In this document: positions 1 through 11,027 of the stretch, piece by piece | Layout of the letters: the number at the start of each line of letters is the position of its first letter | Numbering within the stretch: the first letter of the stretch is position 1 | Assembly (NCBI RefSeq): GCF_000835495.1 | Contig: NW_015622544.1 | Coordinates: 3,996,855-4,060,854 of the forward strand | From: Cladophialophora immunda | Taxonomy: Eukaryota; Ascomycota; Eurotiomycetes; Chaetothyriales; Herpotrichiellaceae | DNA length: 64,000 nucleotides | Direction of reading: 5' to 3' | The notes under the pieces: model-generated | Seen by the model: the letters and a program-made list of their open reading frames with translations, nothing else | The model's database searches: none | Told to the model about the DNA's origin: nothing | Made by a program: the position numbers and the translations under genes

Positions 1-293
1 CCTCCAAAGGTGCCGTCAAGTCCCTTTGCGTCCAGCTGGCAGTGGAGCTTGCCCCTCTGGGAATCCGAGTAAACACGGTATCCCCTGGCTTCATCGCCAC
101 GGAGATGACCAAAGGGCTGGCCATCACAAGGCCTGAATTGCTGACGGTCTTCAAATCTGCACCGCCAATGGGGAGAATAGGTGATCGAGCCGATCTCAAG
201 GGCGTCGTCGGATATCTTCTTAGCGATGCCGCAGCGTACACGACCGGCACCGATGTCCTTGTTACCGGCGGCGTGCATGCCGGTCAGCTGTAG
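1..293 (+). CDS. Short-chain dehydrogenase/reductase, 3' end only
   Basis: This is the C-terminal part of a classical SDR, an NAD(P)-dependent oxidoreductase; the 5' end lies outside the window. The open frame already runs at base 3 and begins S-K-G-A-V, which fits the residues around the catalytic lysine of the YxxxK motif. It continues through the family hallmark IRVNTVSPGFIATEM and ends with LLSDAAAYTTGTDVLVTGG, the typical last strand and helix of SDRs acting on sugars, polyols or small ketones, and stops at TAG 291-293. The substrate cannot be told from this part. The next gene is a Zn2Cys6 regulator on the opposite strand with its 3' end only 157 bases away, so the two are convergent. 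Confidence 0.85.
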   Translation, partial: SKGAVKSLCVQLAVELAPLGIRVNTVSPGFIATEMTKGLAITRPELLTVFKSAPPMGRIGDRADLKGVVGYLLSDAAAYTTGTDVLVTGGVHAGQL

Positions 294-449
294 CGCGGAA
301 GGCTTAAACGTTGATCCTTCGTAAAATAACCTCATGCTGGATGCTTGGCCCGGAGCAGATGGCCTGCCTGCTTGTAGAAGGACATCATTCGACCCGGTCT
401 GTACGAGACCGGGTGGCTTGAAAATAGGGGTAGTATATTTTGGTGGGTC

Positions 450-3069
450 TCATGGTTCTTGAGGTGGGAAATGAGGCAGTTCAAGATTGGTGTAGCCACC
501 CCAGAATAGAGTTTCGAGGGAAAAGTCGTCATACGAGGTATCGAAAAAATTGAATGCAGGGTCAGCCTCGGTTAGGTTGAGGCCAAAATCGGAGCTGCCC
601 TGGCTCTGAGGAGATTGGTGTGTCTGCAATAGATCGCTCTCGGCGTTTGTGGGCCGCCGCTTCTTTGCTGGCGCAGGCCCAGCCTCTGGAGCGTCGCCCC
701 ACGGATTCTGTCGCTTGATGTTTGACTTCGACCTGCGGAGGAGATCACTCTTGATGCCCATGATGACCTCGAGTGCTCTTGAAGCGCTCTTGAAGGCAAG
801 TCCCAGTTCACTCAATGCTTGACAACAGGTTTCCAAATTCTTCCACGCGCTGTTGCTTCGAACCGGATCTGTTGCCGCACAGGCGGTGAAAACATGGATC
901 AACGTCGCCGTAAAAACGAGGTGGACGGCCTGAACATTGATCCTTCTGAGACTATACTGGCGACGATAGGTCTGAATCAGCTTCGCCACGAAATTGGCCG
1001 AGGTCGTGCAATGGTTGCGGCCGGCCGCAATTTCAGCAGTAGTTAGACCCGGCAGAGTCTTCACAGAGGCAAAGAACGGGCGGAACGTGATGATCATGAT
1101 GCTATGATATTGCATGCTAAGAGGAATCAGCTGCATCGAACAGGGATAAACGAGTGTGTCTACTCACTGGAGTTGGAGTACGTGTGGAAGGTATAGTGCT
1201 CTTTTGTCCAGGTTATTGACAGCCAAGCTGGGCGGGAGGCTTCTCTGCCAACCCAACAACTTGTCACGCATTTGGTTTGCAAACTGAAACAGCTGTCTGG
1301 CGTTGGTCGGACCCGTCATCGCGTCAGGGTACCTGAGTGGCGTTAGAGGCACTTGTTCATGGCCGAAGGAGCAACTTACAGCGTCTCTCTGATAGCGGTC
1401 ATGTGCGCACATAATTTCACGTTCCAGATGCCCAGTTCGTCGATTGAGTCCATCATCCGAGGCAAGTCTAAGGTCTCGTTGTCGTCGTAAGGAGACCAGT
1501 ACCTCGCAACCCGACCCGCCTTGGCTTCTTCCGCAGAGAACTGCACAGTAATATGCTTGTCATCGAGTGCGACGGGTCTGCCAACGTATAGACTCCACAT
1601 CCTGGTAACCGGTCATTCAACTACCCCAGCCTGACAGAAGAAGACATAAATACCTGTCGTGAACGAAGACACCGCTCCATATTATCTTTCGAATCATCCC
1701 TTCTTCACAGGTGATCAGACCGGCCTGGACGTATGGTTCAGGATCAAGATGAAGGCCTAAATCGACAGCGAGTCGGACTGCCATTCCTACGTGGCCGCGT
1801 TAGTGTCAAGCACTTCACTACCGCCGAGCCTTGTCATACCACTATCAAGCCAGCCACGGGCATCCCTTGTCAGCAGGGCCTCAACCGCACTAAGAATAAC
1901 CAGGGATTGAACAGTCGATAGAGTCGGTGCGTCCATCTCGAGTTCCAAAAGCAATTTGGACCTAGTGGCAAAGAAATCCGGAAGCGGATCAGGCAAATGA
2001 GGGTAAGTCCTGTTTGTAAGAGTCGCTCCGACAGAACACCTGAGGACGGTCAGACAACAAGTAACTCATATGATGCGGGCCGGCACAGGTAAGGCGATAT
2101 CGCTCACATTGCATTGGTCAATACCTCTGAGTACAAGGTACTAACTTGACCTGCGCCTTTGCAGATCATTCGTTCACGCCAGAAGACGGACTCGTCGACC
2201 ACATGAATCGAAGGCTCCTCCCAGGTGAAATACAGTCGCAAGAGGTGGTCTTCCAGGCTCTCGTCGACAAAATGACCGACACCGGCCCCGTTTAGCAATT
2301 CCGCGCCTTGTTCAGAGGGCGAGCGGAACTTTGATCGTGACAAGGACAGGGGTCCATTATGGAGGATGTGCAAGTTGGACGTAGCCCCATAGAACCGTAA
2401 CTGGCCGTCCTCGGCGATCTGTAACGAGCCCATTCTCCCGGACAATTGATCTAGCAAAATGTCTTCGTTGGGGGTCGGAACCGTTGCTTTGAAGTCGGCG
2501 TTGGAATTATCGGTCTGAGGCACGTCCGGAGAAGAATCAGAATACAAGTAACCCTCCTCGAGAGGCTTTCCCGTCATGAACGAGGCATTTCGACCACCGT
2601 TTCCGTCTTCGCCTGGATCAATCTTAGTATGTCACAATTTCACTTTCAAGCACCATAAAGTCTCACCAGGCCATTCTGATACAGCGAAGTCGGACTGGCC
2701 GGTGCCGGCGGGAAAGCTTTCGGGTAGAGAAGCCTCAGCCGGCCATGATGACGCAGCCTGGCTGTCTGCTGCGATGCTCTGAACATGGAGCGGCGGTGGA
2801 GGCGGCACATCTATACCATTGGCAATGAGTAACGACTCGAGTTGCTGGCAATAGCTCGTCAGGGCCTGCAATCTCTCCTTAGGCGCAATCTTTCGCTTAT
2901 CCACGCCATGCTGGAAGACGCACTCCTGCCCGTAGAGGACACAGTTGGAGCAGCGTGGGCTAATACCGTCGCACTTGATCTTGCGTTTGCGACAGCCGAG
3001 ACAAGCGGTAGTGACATGCTTCCCCTGGCGCTTGGGCTGTGGATCGGAAGAGCTGGTTTGGGACGACAT
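450..3069 (-). CDS. Zn2Cys6 fungal transcription factor (NirA-like architecture)
   Basis: Likely nuclear DNA-binding regulator of about 764 residues. The binuclear zinc cluster is at about residues 22-50 (TTACLGCRKRKIKCDG, then RCSNC and ECVF, six cysteines), followed by a linker and a short coiled coil (ERLQALTSYCQQLESLL). The fungal_trans middle homology region starts near LRLYFTWEEPSIHVVDESVF and includes SEVLTNAM, VGATLT, FVHDRMWSLYVGRPVAL and QYHSIMIITFRPFF. I read seven exons: 3069-2667, 2612-2108, 2039-1840, 1786-1654, 1601-1380, 1332-1168 and 1116-450; their lengths sum to a multiple of three and every join restores conserved sequence. A basic stretch (AKKRRP) near the C-terminus could be a nuclear signal. 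The target pathway is unknown; the neighbouring SDR and amidohydrolase suggest catabolic control, by inference only. Confidence 0.85.
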
Positions 3070-3681
3070 CAGGCTCCTTTCTCATGCGAAGACTGTTGGA
3101 TCCGGCCGGGCGGCATTGATATAATCAGCGGTGTGTGCTCTTGTCCCGCGCGGATTGGCGCTCCATAGGCGGATGGACCGGCTGCTTCTGGAGATGATGC
3201 CGATTACGAGTAGTACTTCGAAGAATTGAGGTCTTAGTGATGATACTTGGTACGGACAGAAAAGTTTTGGAGGCTGAGGGCGAAGGTAATGGAAGGATCG
3301 TTAGTCAACGCGGGTGGACGCATGGCACCTTTTGCGGGGAAGCAGAGCCATCGTCCCGTTCAGCTGGCACGCTGGTTAGACGGAGCAAGGACAACTAGGT
3401 TGGAGTATGAGGAGGAGCTTTGGTGGCACTGATCGCCCGTTCTCGGCTCGCTAAGTAGGCTTTAACGAGAAACAGCCGACCTTCTTTCTCGATAAGTAGC
3501 TGGCCGGCAATTACTCGACACAACCATTCAAGACAATATGAGATCATGAGCACGCCTGGGTATATTGCCAAATATAAGTACAAAGTCGTCCAACCCATTC
3601 TAGTGTTCATCATCAGTCGATCCATTCAATATGTCCAGGGTACGAGGCTGTCGGCGGTTCTGATGTTGGCCTGTTGGATTG

Positions 3682-5744
3682 TCACCGGCGGAGCGGTTTG
3701 TCCCCCTGTAATGCTCTCTCGGCCCTTAGATATAGATCTACACATAAATTCTGAATGGCAACCAGTCCGTCATCTTTGCTGATGTTGCTCAAACGATGCA
3801 GGATTTGTAGCATATGTCGCGACACACCGAAGTCCGACACGGAACTTTCGTCGAGTGGGTTGAAAATAATATGGGCAAGCACGACCACTAATGCTGAGAC
3901 AATGGTTTCTAGCGATAGCCTGCAGAGCATCTTGTCAGTCGACCTTTTGTCTGGAAGTGTCTGCCAAACTCACCAATTGCAGGCAATGTCGTCGCCCGGA
4001 ATCAACCTCAGAAGGTCGATGAATCTCCGTGCATCTTTGTGCAAAATCTGCGCTTTTTGTTTCGACATTCCCTCGATTAGTCCTTGGGCTGAAAATGCAT
4101 TGTTTCTTGTCCGAGGCGCTGGCAAAATATGTGCCCAAAAGGCGTAGGTCGTCGAAAAATACGTTGACTCTAGGACCACAAAATGGACCAGATCCGACCG
4201 ATGCAGAGCCGCACGTAGATGCTCGGCGTCGAGCTCGAAGATCCAGTTGCGTCGCCACTCCTCCAGCCGTGAATTGATTGAACGTAACTCGACCTCGCTT
4301 GGACAATCTGACTTTGGAGCAGTATGTGGCAGCGAGAGCTGTTCCCCGAATTCGGCCTGGAGCAAACCAAGTTCCACATGAAGTCGGAAGATGTTGACCT
4401 TGAACTCTCCGTTGGCAGCAGTGATTTCACCGGCGGCATCCGGCTCGCCATCCCTCGGTAATTCAATGTTGATCAGTCTCGGCGTTAGATTCGGTAGTCT
4501 GCCTGCCCTCAGATTCATGTCTACTTCCATAAAATAAGCAATCCAGAAAACACGTTGTTGCTGGACCCGGTCGACCGCGTTAATCGGTTCGATTCCTTGA
4601 GGATCATTGACCCGAAGATCCTGGACGACGCGCAGGGCCAGGGAGACAAACATCTGGGCGGGATACGGTCGCGAGGAAGTCGATATCACCACAGCCAAGC
4701 CGAGAAAACATTGCGCTAGAAGCAAGGACGGCCGTAAAACCAGCAATTCCGGAACAGTGTCGAGGGATTCTTGCAGATAGATTTCGGCATTCTCCGTGTC
4801 TTGAGGGACACCCAACGGACTCATTGCTCGCAAGCGGTGTGCAATGCCTAGGACTACCTTGAGCGCAACCCACTCAATCGGTTTACCGTTGGCTCTACCG
4901 TTATAACAGTCCTGGAACAGTGACGTGATAACAGCAGGGTCGAAAAGTGGAATCGCGGCATTGAAATCCACCAGGAATTCCTGCAGTAGAAAGAGGCCGC
5001 CTTGGACTGGTGGCAATGAGCACTTCTTCGCCCCATTATAACGGACCTGAGGACGAAGCTCCTCATCAGTCGTAGCGAGGGCTGGGGCCGGCATGGCAAA
5101 TGAGGAATCCGAGTTTGGGCTCCATTGCTGAGCCACTTCGGTGTCCAGCAGGTTGATTTCTCTGCTTAGTGATTGCGAGAAGTCACTCGTTATTCCTCGC
5201 AGTTGGTTGGAGCCGATTGCTTGCAGCAGTGTCTGGCTAGGCGACGGCTGGGCACTATGATCTGCCATTTCTGACAGAAGTGTATCTGACACATATGAGG
5301 TTTGTTCAGTCGGGGATGTAGTCGACGGCAGCGAGGAGGGAGTCAGAACGTCCACCCGCTCCGAGAGACTGCCCTCCGAAATCTTTGCCGCGACCGACAT
5401 TTTGATGAGTTCCTCGAGGCTTTTGAGGCGCTCCTCTAGATTCTCCATCTGCTTCCTGCTCCTTGTTAGACCAAGTACTCCTCCACGGACAGGGACAACA
5501 ACTTTTTCCGCTTCTCTCGCGGCTTGGTGACATGTGTCATCTGGCACACCGATTTGGACTTTTCACATGCCGAACACCTACCGCCTGCCGTTTTTAAATC
5601 GCATTTTCTCTTTTTCAAGCGGCAAAGATCGCAGGCCTGAATGATCCAGGGTCAGGACCCTCCCTCAAATGGTCTGAATTTTTGAGAAGGGCCTACCTGA
5701 GCCATGTTACCCGTTTTGGGAGGTTGCGTAACTGTTTGGGACAT
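3682..5744 (-). CDS. Zn2Cys6 fungal-specific transcription factor
   Basis: Second Zn2Cys6 regulator. The zinc cluster is split from its start by an intron: exon 1 (5744-5697) encodes MSQTVTQPPKTGNMAQ, and exon 2 from 5636 encodes ACDLCRLKKRKCD then RCSACEKSKSVC, six correctly spaced cysteines. A further short intron (about 5450-5503, CTAAC branch) joins the coiled coil MENLEERLKSLEELIK. The long exon carries the fungal_trans domain (LFLLQEFLVDFNAAIPLFDP, QQQRVFWIAYFMEVDMNLRAGRLP). A last intron (GTGAGT donor near 3977) joins CNW to LSLETIVSALVVV, with the stop at 3682. The exact border of the second intron is uncertain. The gene is divergent from the amidohydrolase at 6452 across about 700 bases, so it could regulate that gene; this is inferred from position only. 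Confidence 0.85.
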
Positions 5745-6451
5745 GGTGGACACCCCTGAAGACGAAGGGAGCCCGGCTGGTTCGGCTGGAAGCCTTGCAG
5801 GTGCACAGCGTCTCAAGCACGACAATAGAGAAAAATGCTGTTGAACAAGATCCGGCTATGCAGATCCGGCGGGCTTAGCTGGCAAAGAGAAACTAGACTA
5901 TCGGAGGGTGGTGAAGTCTGGAGTCGAGGACGAGCATTTGAAATGTTCGCGGGAGGCCCATGACGTTGGGGAGCAACTGGACACAGGCCAGCTGATTGTG
6001 CATCTCTGAGTAATCCGATCCAGACTTGGATCTCCAGTGGAAACTTCAGCAATTGCCCCGACGGTATTATGGCGCTCAGATGCGAGATTCAATTGCCAGG
6101 GTAGCAGCCTGGCTGACAAAACATCATCGCAAGCGGCATCCCGGAGACAGTTTTGCTCCGCAAGGCCGACATCGCCGGACCAACTCGCTCGGGGGCTGTA
6201 CGAGTAATCGGTACGAGAACCTAGGTAACTCGGAGGTGTGGCAGTGTAGCAGTTGGCGAATGACCGTAGCCTTGCGGGTCAGCGAGCCTTATTCGGTATA
6301 CTCTTCAGCCTCGTCGGGAGTTACCGAGGCTGACAATCTCACACACTCCTACCAAACACCTGAACACCAGCTGCTTGTAGCACAATAAAAGCACCCTAAG
6401 ATACTGCAGAAGACATTTATATCGCTCTCACTAGTTGAGGGTTGGTTCGCC
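5745..6451. promoter_or_regulatory. Shared upstream region of TF (minus) and amidohydrolase (plus)
   Basis: About 700 bases lie between the divergent start codons at 5744 and 6452. I see no convincing coding sequence; the short ORFs here lack splice support and family motifs. It must hold both promoters. I found no clear CGG-spacer-CCG palindrome by eye. Confidence 0.5.
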
Positions 6452-7443
6452 ATGGCATCGGACATGAACTTTCCTATCGTGGATGTGTGGGCAAATCCCT
6501 TCGCCCTTGTATGTGCTCGGCTCTTGGTTTGACGATGGTCATCCCACATCTCTTTGCTATGCTTGCATAACCTCTATGGCTTGCTTCTGTCATTCGCGGC
6601 TCCTGACAGTTGCTGTAGGATGGTGTGCCAGAAGCCCAGCGGCTTTTTCAACAGAGTCATGCCGATCCCGACTTTGTGGCTCGTCGACCGACACCTCAGG
6701 AGTTGGTTGCCATGATGGATTCAGCAGGGGTATCCCAGATCTGTCTGGCATCATGGCGTCGGCCTGGCAAAGTGGTCTTCTCCAACGACCAAGTCGCCGA
6801 GTTCACTAGAGCCTATCCTGATCGGATCTTTGGCCTTGCATCTGTGGACTTGCTGGACCCGGTGAATGCCGTGAAAGAACTCGAGCATTATGTGGTCAAC
6901 GAGGGCTTCAAAGGCCTGCGTGTCGTGCCATGGCTATGGGGTCTGCCACCCACTGATGCCCATTACTGGCCGTTGTACGTCAAGTGCATCGAGCTTGACA
7001 TCCCCTTCTGTACCCAAGTTGGTCACACCGGTCCTCTGTGTCCGAGTGAAACGGGACGCCCAATACCTTACATCGACACCATTGCACTCAAGTTCCCCCA
7101 ACTAAAAATCATATGCGGCCACATAGGATATCCTTGGACGGCCGAAATGGTAGCCGTTGCTTGGAAGCACGAGAACGTCTATATCGATACCAGTGCATAT
7201 CTTCCAAAATATTATCCCCCGGAGTTGATCACCTTTGCCAACACAACGGGACGCAAAAAGGTCATGTTTGGGACCAACTTTCCTCAACTGACTTGGGACG
7301 CTTGTGTAGATAGCGTCAAGCAACACCTGTTGGGAGAAGGAGGTTTCCGGCGCGAAGTAGTTGCTGCGTTCATGGGTGGAAATGCGAGGCGGGTGTTGAA
7401 GCTCGATGCTGCGTCTGCGCAAAAAGCAAAAGCCTCGCTTTGA
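6452..7443 (+). CDS. Amidohydrolase-2 family protein with altered metal-site residues
   Basis: TIM-barrel protein of the amidohydrolase_2 superfamily (relatives are metal-dependent decarboxylases and hydrolases), about 293 residues. Exon 1 (6452-6508) encodes MASDMNFPIVDVWANPFAL; a GTATGT donor, a CTGAC branch and TAG at 6616-6618 join it to exon 2 at 6619 (DGVPEAQRLFQQ). Seen motifs are FKGLRVVPWLWGLPP, FCTQVGHTGP, IICGHIGYPW and VMFGTNFPQL. In typical members the first strand carries HxH and the last FG(S/T)D; here these are W-A-N and F-G-T-N, so two canonical ligand positions are changed, while the two later histidines remain. From memory, similar bacterial proteins share this pattern, so it may be a distinct subfamily, possibly acquired by transfer. 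Convergent with the primase gene, 126 bases apart. Confidence 0.8.
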
Positions 7444-7569
7444 GACTATTACCCAGGTACTGTTTCCAGAATACAGGATTTGTTTTGTGGTATGTGCAGG
7501 CAGCAAGGCCAGGGCCGGCGGAAGAAGCCAAGCGTTGTCCTCGACCGGCACCGACATAGCACTTGTTCG

Positions 7570-9162
7570 TCAAAACTCCATCCCGTCCGCTCCAGTGACC
7601 CCCTCTTCGTCTCGTTCCCTTTTGACTCGGACCATTTCGCTCTTCAGCAGTGACCGGACAAACCCATCGAACAGTTCAACGTAGGACTTGAGACTGGTCT
7701 TTTCCCAATCATTCAGCTTTCTCATTGTCAAGCCGTCCTCGATATATCCATTTGTTTGTGTATCAGCCTCCTCGTTGCCGAATCGGTCGACTTCACCGAG
7801 AAGTTCGGTAACCTTGGGCACGGAGAGCGGATCAAAGGCCTCGGCGCGATTCATATCACCACCAGCTGTGATGGGAACACACACTCGTCCCGTTCCCGGG
7901 TGCACGACGAAGGGACTTTTCAGCAAGTGAATCCTTTTCTTGCCGACTTCCACGTCCAACCTCGGATAGGTGTACTCTAGCAGAATGTCTTGCTTAGCTT
8001 CGACCAAGGCCTTGGTGTCCAAGGTCTTGCTGACACCTGTCTTGGCCAGAGAATCAATATCTTCCCACTTTTTGATGCTCGGTCGGTCGGGGCTGCTTGA
8101 CCACTTTTTGACCAGGGCCTCGTTTAGCGCCTTGTCTGGAAGCAATTGGAGAAGACGGTCCTGTCCTTTCTGAGACAGAAAAGGTTCCTGGTCGATTAAG
8201 ACCTGTTGAAAGTATGGTTTCAAGATCTCGAGGCTTCGGGCAATGTGAGGATGGAGTGGCCGCTTCAGATTCACTCTCTTGCCACCTTGCACGCCTCCCT
8301 TCAGCACTTCAAAGTACCCAGTGATGGCTTTGCGCTTGTCATCGTCCAGTTCTCTGGCTTCTCTGTCGCTGATCCAGGCATGAACGCCTCGACGTCCAGA
8401 ATATATCCAGATGATGTGTTCAAAGCCAAAGTCTTCTCTTAGTGCAACATCGACGACTTTAATGGCCATTGTAGCAAAGGACCAGCATTTTGCACAAATA
8501 TTCGCCTTTTCACAGCATGTCCGGATGTCGTCGTAGTCCGTCAGATCAATGTCGAAAACAATCTCTTTGCTCAATGGTTTAAAACTGGAGCTGTTTTTCA
8601 ACATCTTCCGGTCACCTGGCTTGGTAGTATAGACTGGACCAATCTCAAATCGGGAAGGGATGTGTCGCAAGATGTCTTTGCGCAGCAAGTCTGCCGTAGG
8701 GTAGGACTGATATCGAAGATACGCGTCGTTCGAAAGGGTCAGTGCGAACTCTCGATTCGTGAAGTCGGGTCCCGGTTTGGGGGAGTGGTTGAGCCACTGG
8801 AAAAGGGACCGAAAGGGAAAAAGCCGAGCATAAAACTGTTTCATTATGGTGGGATCTGAATACGACTCCTGCTGTGTCGCCGCAGTGGTGTCGATTGAGG
8901 ACTCCGGCGCCGATTGTGGTGGTGAGGACGGGATGTTGGCTTCGCTGGAAGAATGCAAGGCGCTCTCGAGATCGTCGTCATCGCCATCAAACAAATCCTC
9001 CAATGCCACGGGGGCATGGTCAGCAGGCTTTGTTACCGAATCAACTTCAATCCCATCAAGCTCAACGGCGTCCGGCGGTGGAGCGTCAGGTATGCTAATA
9101 TCTTCGTTCCGTGAAGGCGAGAGCTGTTGGGGTGAAGAGTCGCCAGCCATCTTGATGCCCAT
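7570..9162 (-). CDS. PRI1: DNA primase small (catalytic) subunit
   Basis: Catalytic subunit of the DNA polymerase alpha-primase complex, which makes RNA primers in the nucleus. Archaeo-eukaryotic primase features are clear: MKQFYARLFPFRSLFQWL at the fold start, IVFDIDLTDYDD with the catalytic aspartates, the zinc-binding CCEKANICAKCW, and the SGRRGVHAW nucleotide-binding segment. The C-terminal half includes LLEYTYPRLDVEVGKK and HLLKSPFVVHPGTGRV. A single exon. I place the start at 9162 (MGIKMAGDSS; 9150 is also possible), giving about 530 residues with a longer acidic, serine-rich N-terminal region than yeast Pri1. The frame is open further upstream to an in-frame ATG at 9300 that would add an arginine-rich leader; see findings. 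Confidence 0.95.
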   Translation of the reverse strand: MGIKMAGDSSPQQLSPSRNEDISIPDAPPPDAVELDGIEVDSVTKPADHAPVALEDLFDGDDDDLESALHSSSEANIPSSPPQSAPESSIDTTAATQQESYSDPTIMKQFYARLFPFRSLFQWLNHSPKPGPDFTNREFALTLSNDAYLRYQSYPTADLLRKDILRHIPSRFEIGPVYTTKPGDRKMLKNSSSFKPLSKEIVFDIDLTDYDDIRTCCEKANICAKCWSFATMAIKVVDVALREDFGFEHIIWIYSGRRGVHAWISDREARELDDDKRKAITGYFEVLKGGVQGGKRVNLKRPLHPHIARSLEILKPYFQQVLIDQEPFLSQKGQDRLLQLLPDKALNEALVKKWSSSPDRPSIKKWEDIDSLAKTGVSKTLDTKALVEAKQDILLEYTYPRLDVEVGKKRIHLLKSPFVVHPGTGRVCVPITAGGDMNRAEAFDPLSVPKVTELLGEVDRFGNEEADTQTNGYIEDGLTMRKLNDWEKTSLKSYVELFDGFVRSLLKSEMVRVKRERDEEGVTGADGMEF

Positions 9163-9619
9163 GTTGACCAGGTGTCGAAGGACAGCAGATTTGCCCGAGA
9201 TGGGATATGTTCTCTGACTACTGTACCGAGTAATGTGTCGGAACAACGCGTATAAACGAACGCGTAGAAGGACGCGTCTGCATGACCGCCAGAAAGTCAT
9301 TTAAATCACGTGAGATCGCGTCAACACTCAAGTTCGTTGATAGGGGAGAACGCGGCAAAACGTTTCGTGCCGAGCCATCAAACATCGGCTTACGCGATTC
9401 TCCGGACACGTGGGACCTTGATACGTATGCGATATTGATGAGGAAGCGAAAGGGGGCATCTCTTCATCGTGATGGTAGGGTAGTATAATTTTCCTAACGA
9501 GAATCGATCTCTAGATCATCCTAATCTAACCACCCAATATATCGTCAAGGGCCTCGTGGCACATGCCGGCGTTTCCCAAGGTGCCGGATATGATAGAAAC
9601 GAAAACAAGTTATTGTACA
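9163..9619. other. Intergenic: primase promoter and OPY2 3' region
   Basis: Between the primase start and the OPY2 stop, both on the minus strand. It holds an in-frame upstream ATG for the primase (9300) and presumably the primase promoter. A plus-strand ORF at 9282-9488 has no recognisable features. Confidence 0.4.
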
Positions 9620-11027
9620 TCAAGGTAAATTCTCCTTCACTTCGTTGGCATCCGAAAACGGTCCAGAGTCGTGCTTGACCAGTTCTGGCCGCAAAGTCGG
9701 ACTCGTCACGTTCATGTGTTCAGGATTCCGGGCACGTTTGATAGCATCCTCAATCACGGCACTCAAGGTGGCGCTGCCAGTGTGCCGGTGTGTGGGCCCG
9801 TTCGAGGAGCCTTCCTTAGACCCTTCCAGAGGAAGAATGGCGCTCACCGATGACGATCTCGCTGAGTGATTGGCAGCGAAGGGCTGCTTAGGAATCACCA
9901 GAGGTGAGATTGGGGACTCATCTAGGACGGACATGGGGGTGGTTGTCGCAGGCGAAGTCACCACTTCCTTTTCATCCACAAAGAATGCGATGCTCTCCTT
10001 GGAGCTCGTAGCAGTGCTGCTCTTTCGAGCGGCTTCTTTGGCCAGATTTGCCAGCGTAGGGACTCTGTTGCCTGAACTGACTTTCTTGACCTCGATAGGC
10101 CGAGCGGTAACATTTCGCGCCACAATGGAGCTGTTGCCGCTTCCCAACTTGGGCACTTGTGGGACTTGAGGGATCTGTGGCGTTCTGGTGCTCGGGGTCG
10201 AGGATGTTCCTGGGGTGTTCGAGCCGGACTTGACACTCACCACGTTGGCTTGCGCTCGGAAGGCCTGCTGAGCTGGGATAGGTGGAACAATAGCATCACT
10301 GCGGTAAATCGTTGTCGCCACACTTGCGCGAGCCAAGCTCGGTGCAAGACTTATTCGCGGGTCGAGGGAAGAAGCGTCCGACCAGGTAGAATCTCTCAGG
10401 TCCTTTGGCATGAAGAAATGCTGCTCTAGTTGGGGTGATCCGGTTGCCGAGTTGGACGCAATGCCTCCAGGAATCGAGGGAACGGGTGGAATCATAAGTC
10501 CTGGTGAGTCTGGGGGTGATCGGACGGTTACTCCTGGGATGTAGGCGATCTGGATAACATTCGAAGCTCGCGTAAAGACCGTGGAGGCAATTGAATGAGC
10601 AGACCTGGTGGATTGACGGTCGCCACGGTGAAGCGTAGATTGATCTCTCTTTTCTGGAGGATCCCAAGCCAGAGCGCGCCGTTTCTTACGGATTCGAAAC
10701 CGGTATACCAAATAAACAATGGCAGCCAGAAGGACCACGCCTCCAACAACTCCGCCGACGATGCCGCCGACAGGTGTGGACTTCTTTGGCGCTGATTGAC
10801 CTGGCAGAGATCCAATTTTGACGCAGGTGGTGGACGCGCAGGAGTCGCATGACTGAGCAGTCAAGGAGCAGGTCTCATCTACGCCGCATGCCGGGCAGCT
10901 CGGAGGGTCGGGGGGGCACTGGACACAGCGACGAAATAACTGATGTGCAGAGGACTCGAAAACTTCGCTCCATGTTAGCTTCAATTAGACATCTCAGATA
11001 GGAGTGCATACGCCCATTCGACGCCAT
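9620..11027 (-). CDS. OPY2: Opy2-like membrane anchor protein
   Basis: Single-pass plasma-membrane anchor. In yeast Opy2 recruits Ste50/Ste11 for HOG osmostress and filamentous-growth MAPK signalling. The cysteine-rich Opy2 domain is plain at about residues 16-53: RRCVQCPPDPPSCPACG, then CSLTAQSCDSCASTTC. A glycine-valine-rich transmembrane helix (about 70-92, GGIVGGVVGGVVLLAAIVYLV) is followed by the basic stop-transfer RFRIRKKRR and a long Ser/Pro-rich cytoplasmic tail, about 450 residues in all. A small first exon (11027-11012) encodes MASNG; a GTATGC donor and GCTAAC branch join it so that the protein reads MASNGLFESSAHQLFRRC. Without this intron no ATG precedes the cysteine domain. Like family members it has no obvious cleaved signal peptide. 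Confidence 0.9.
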
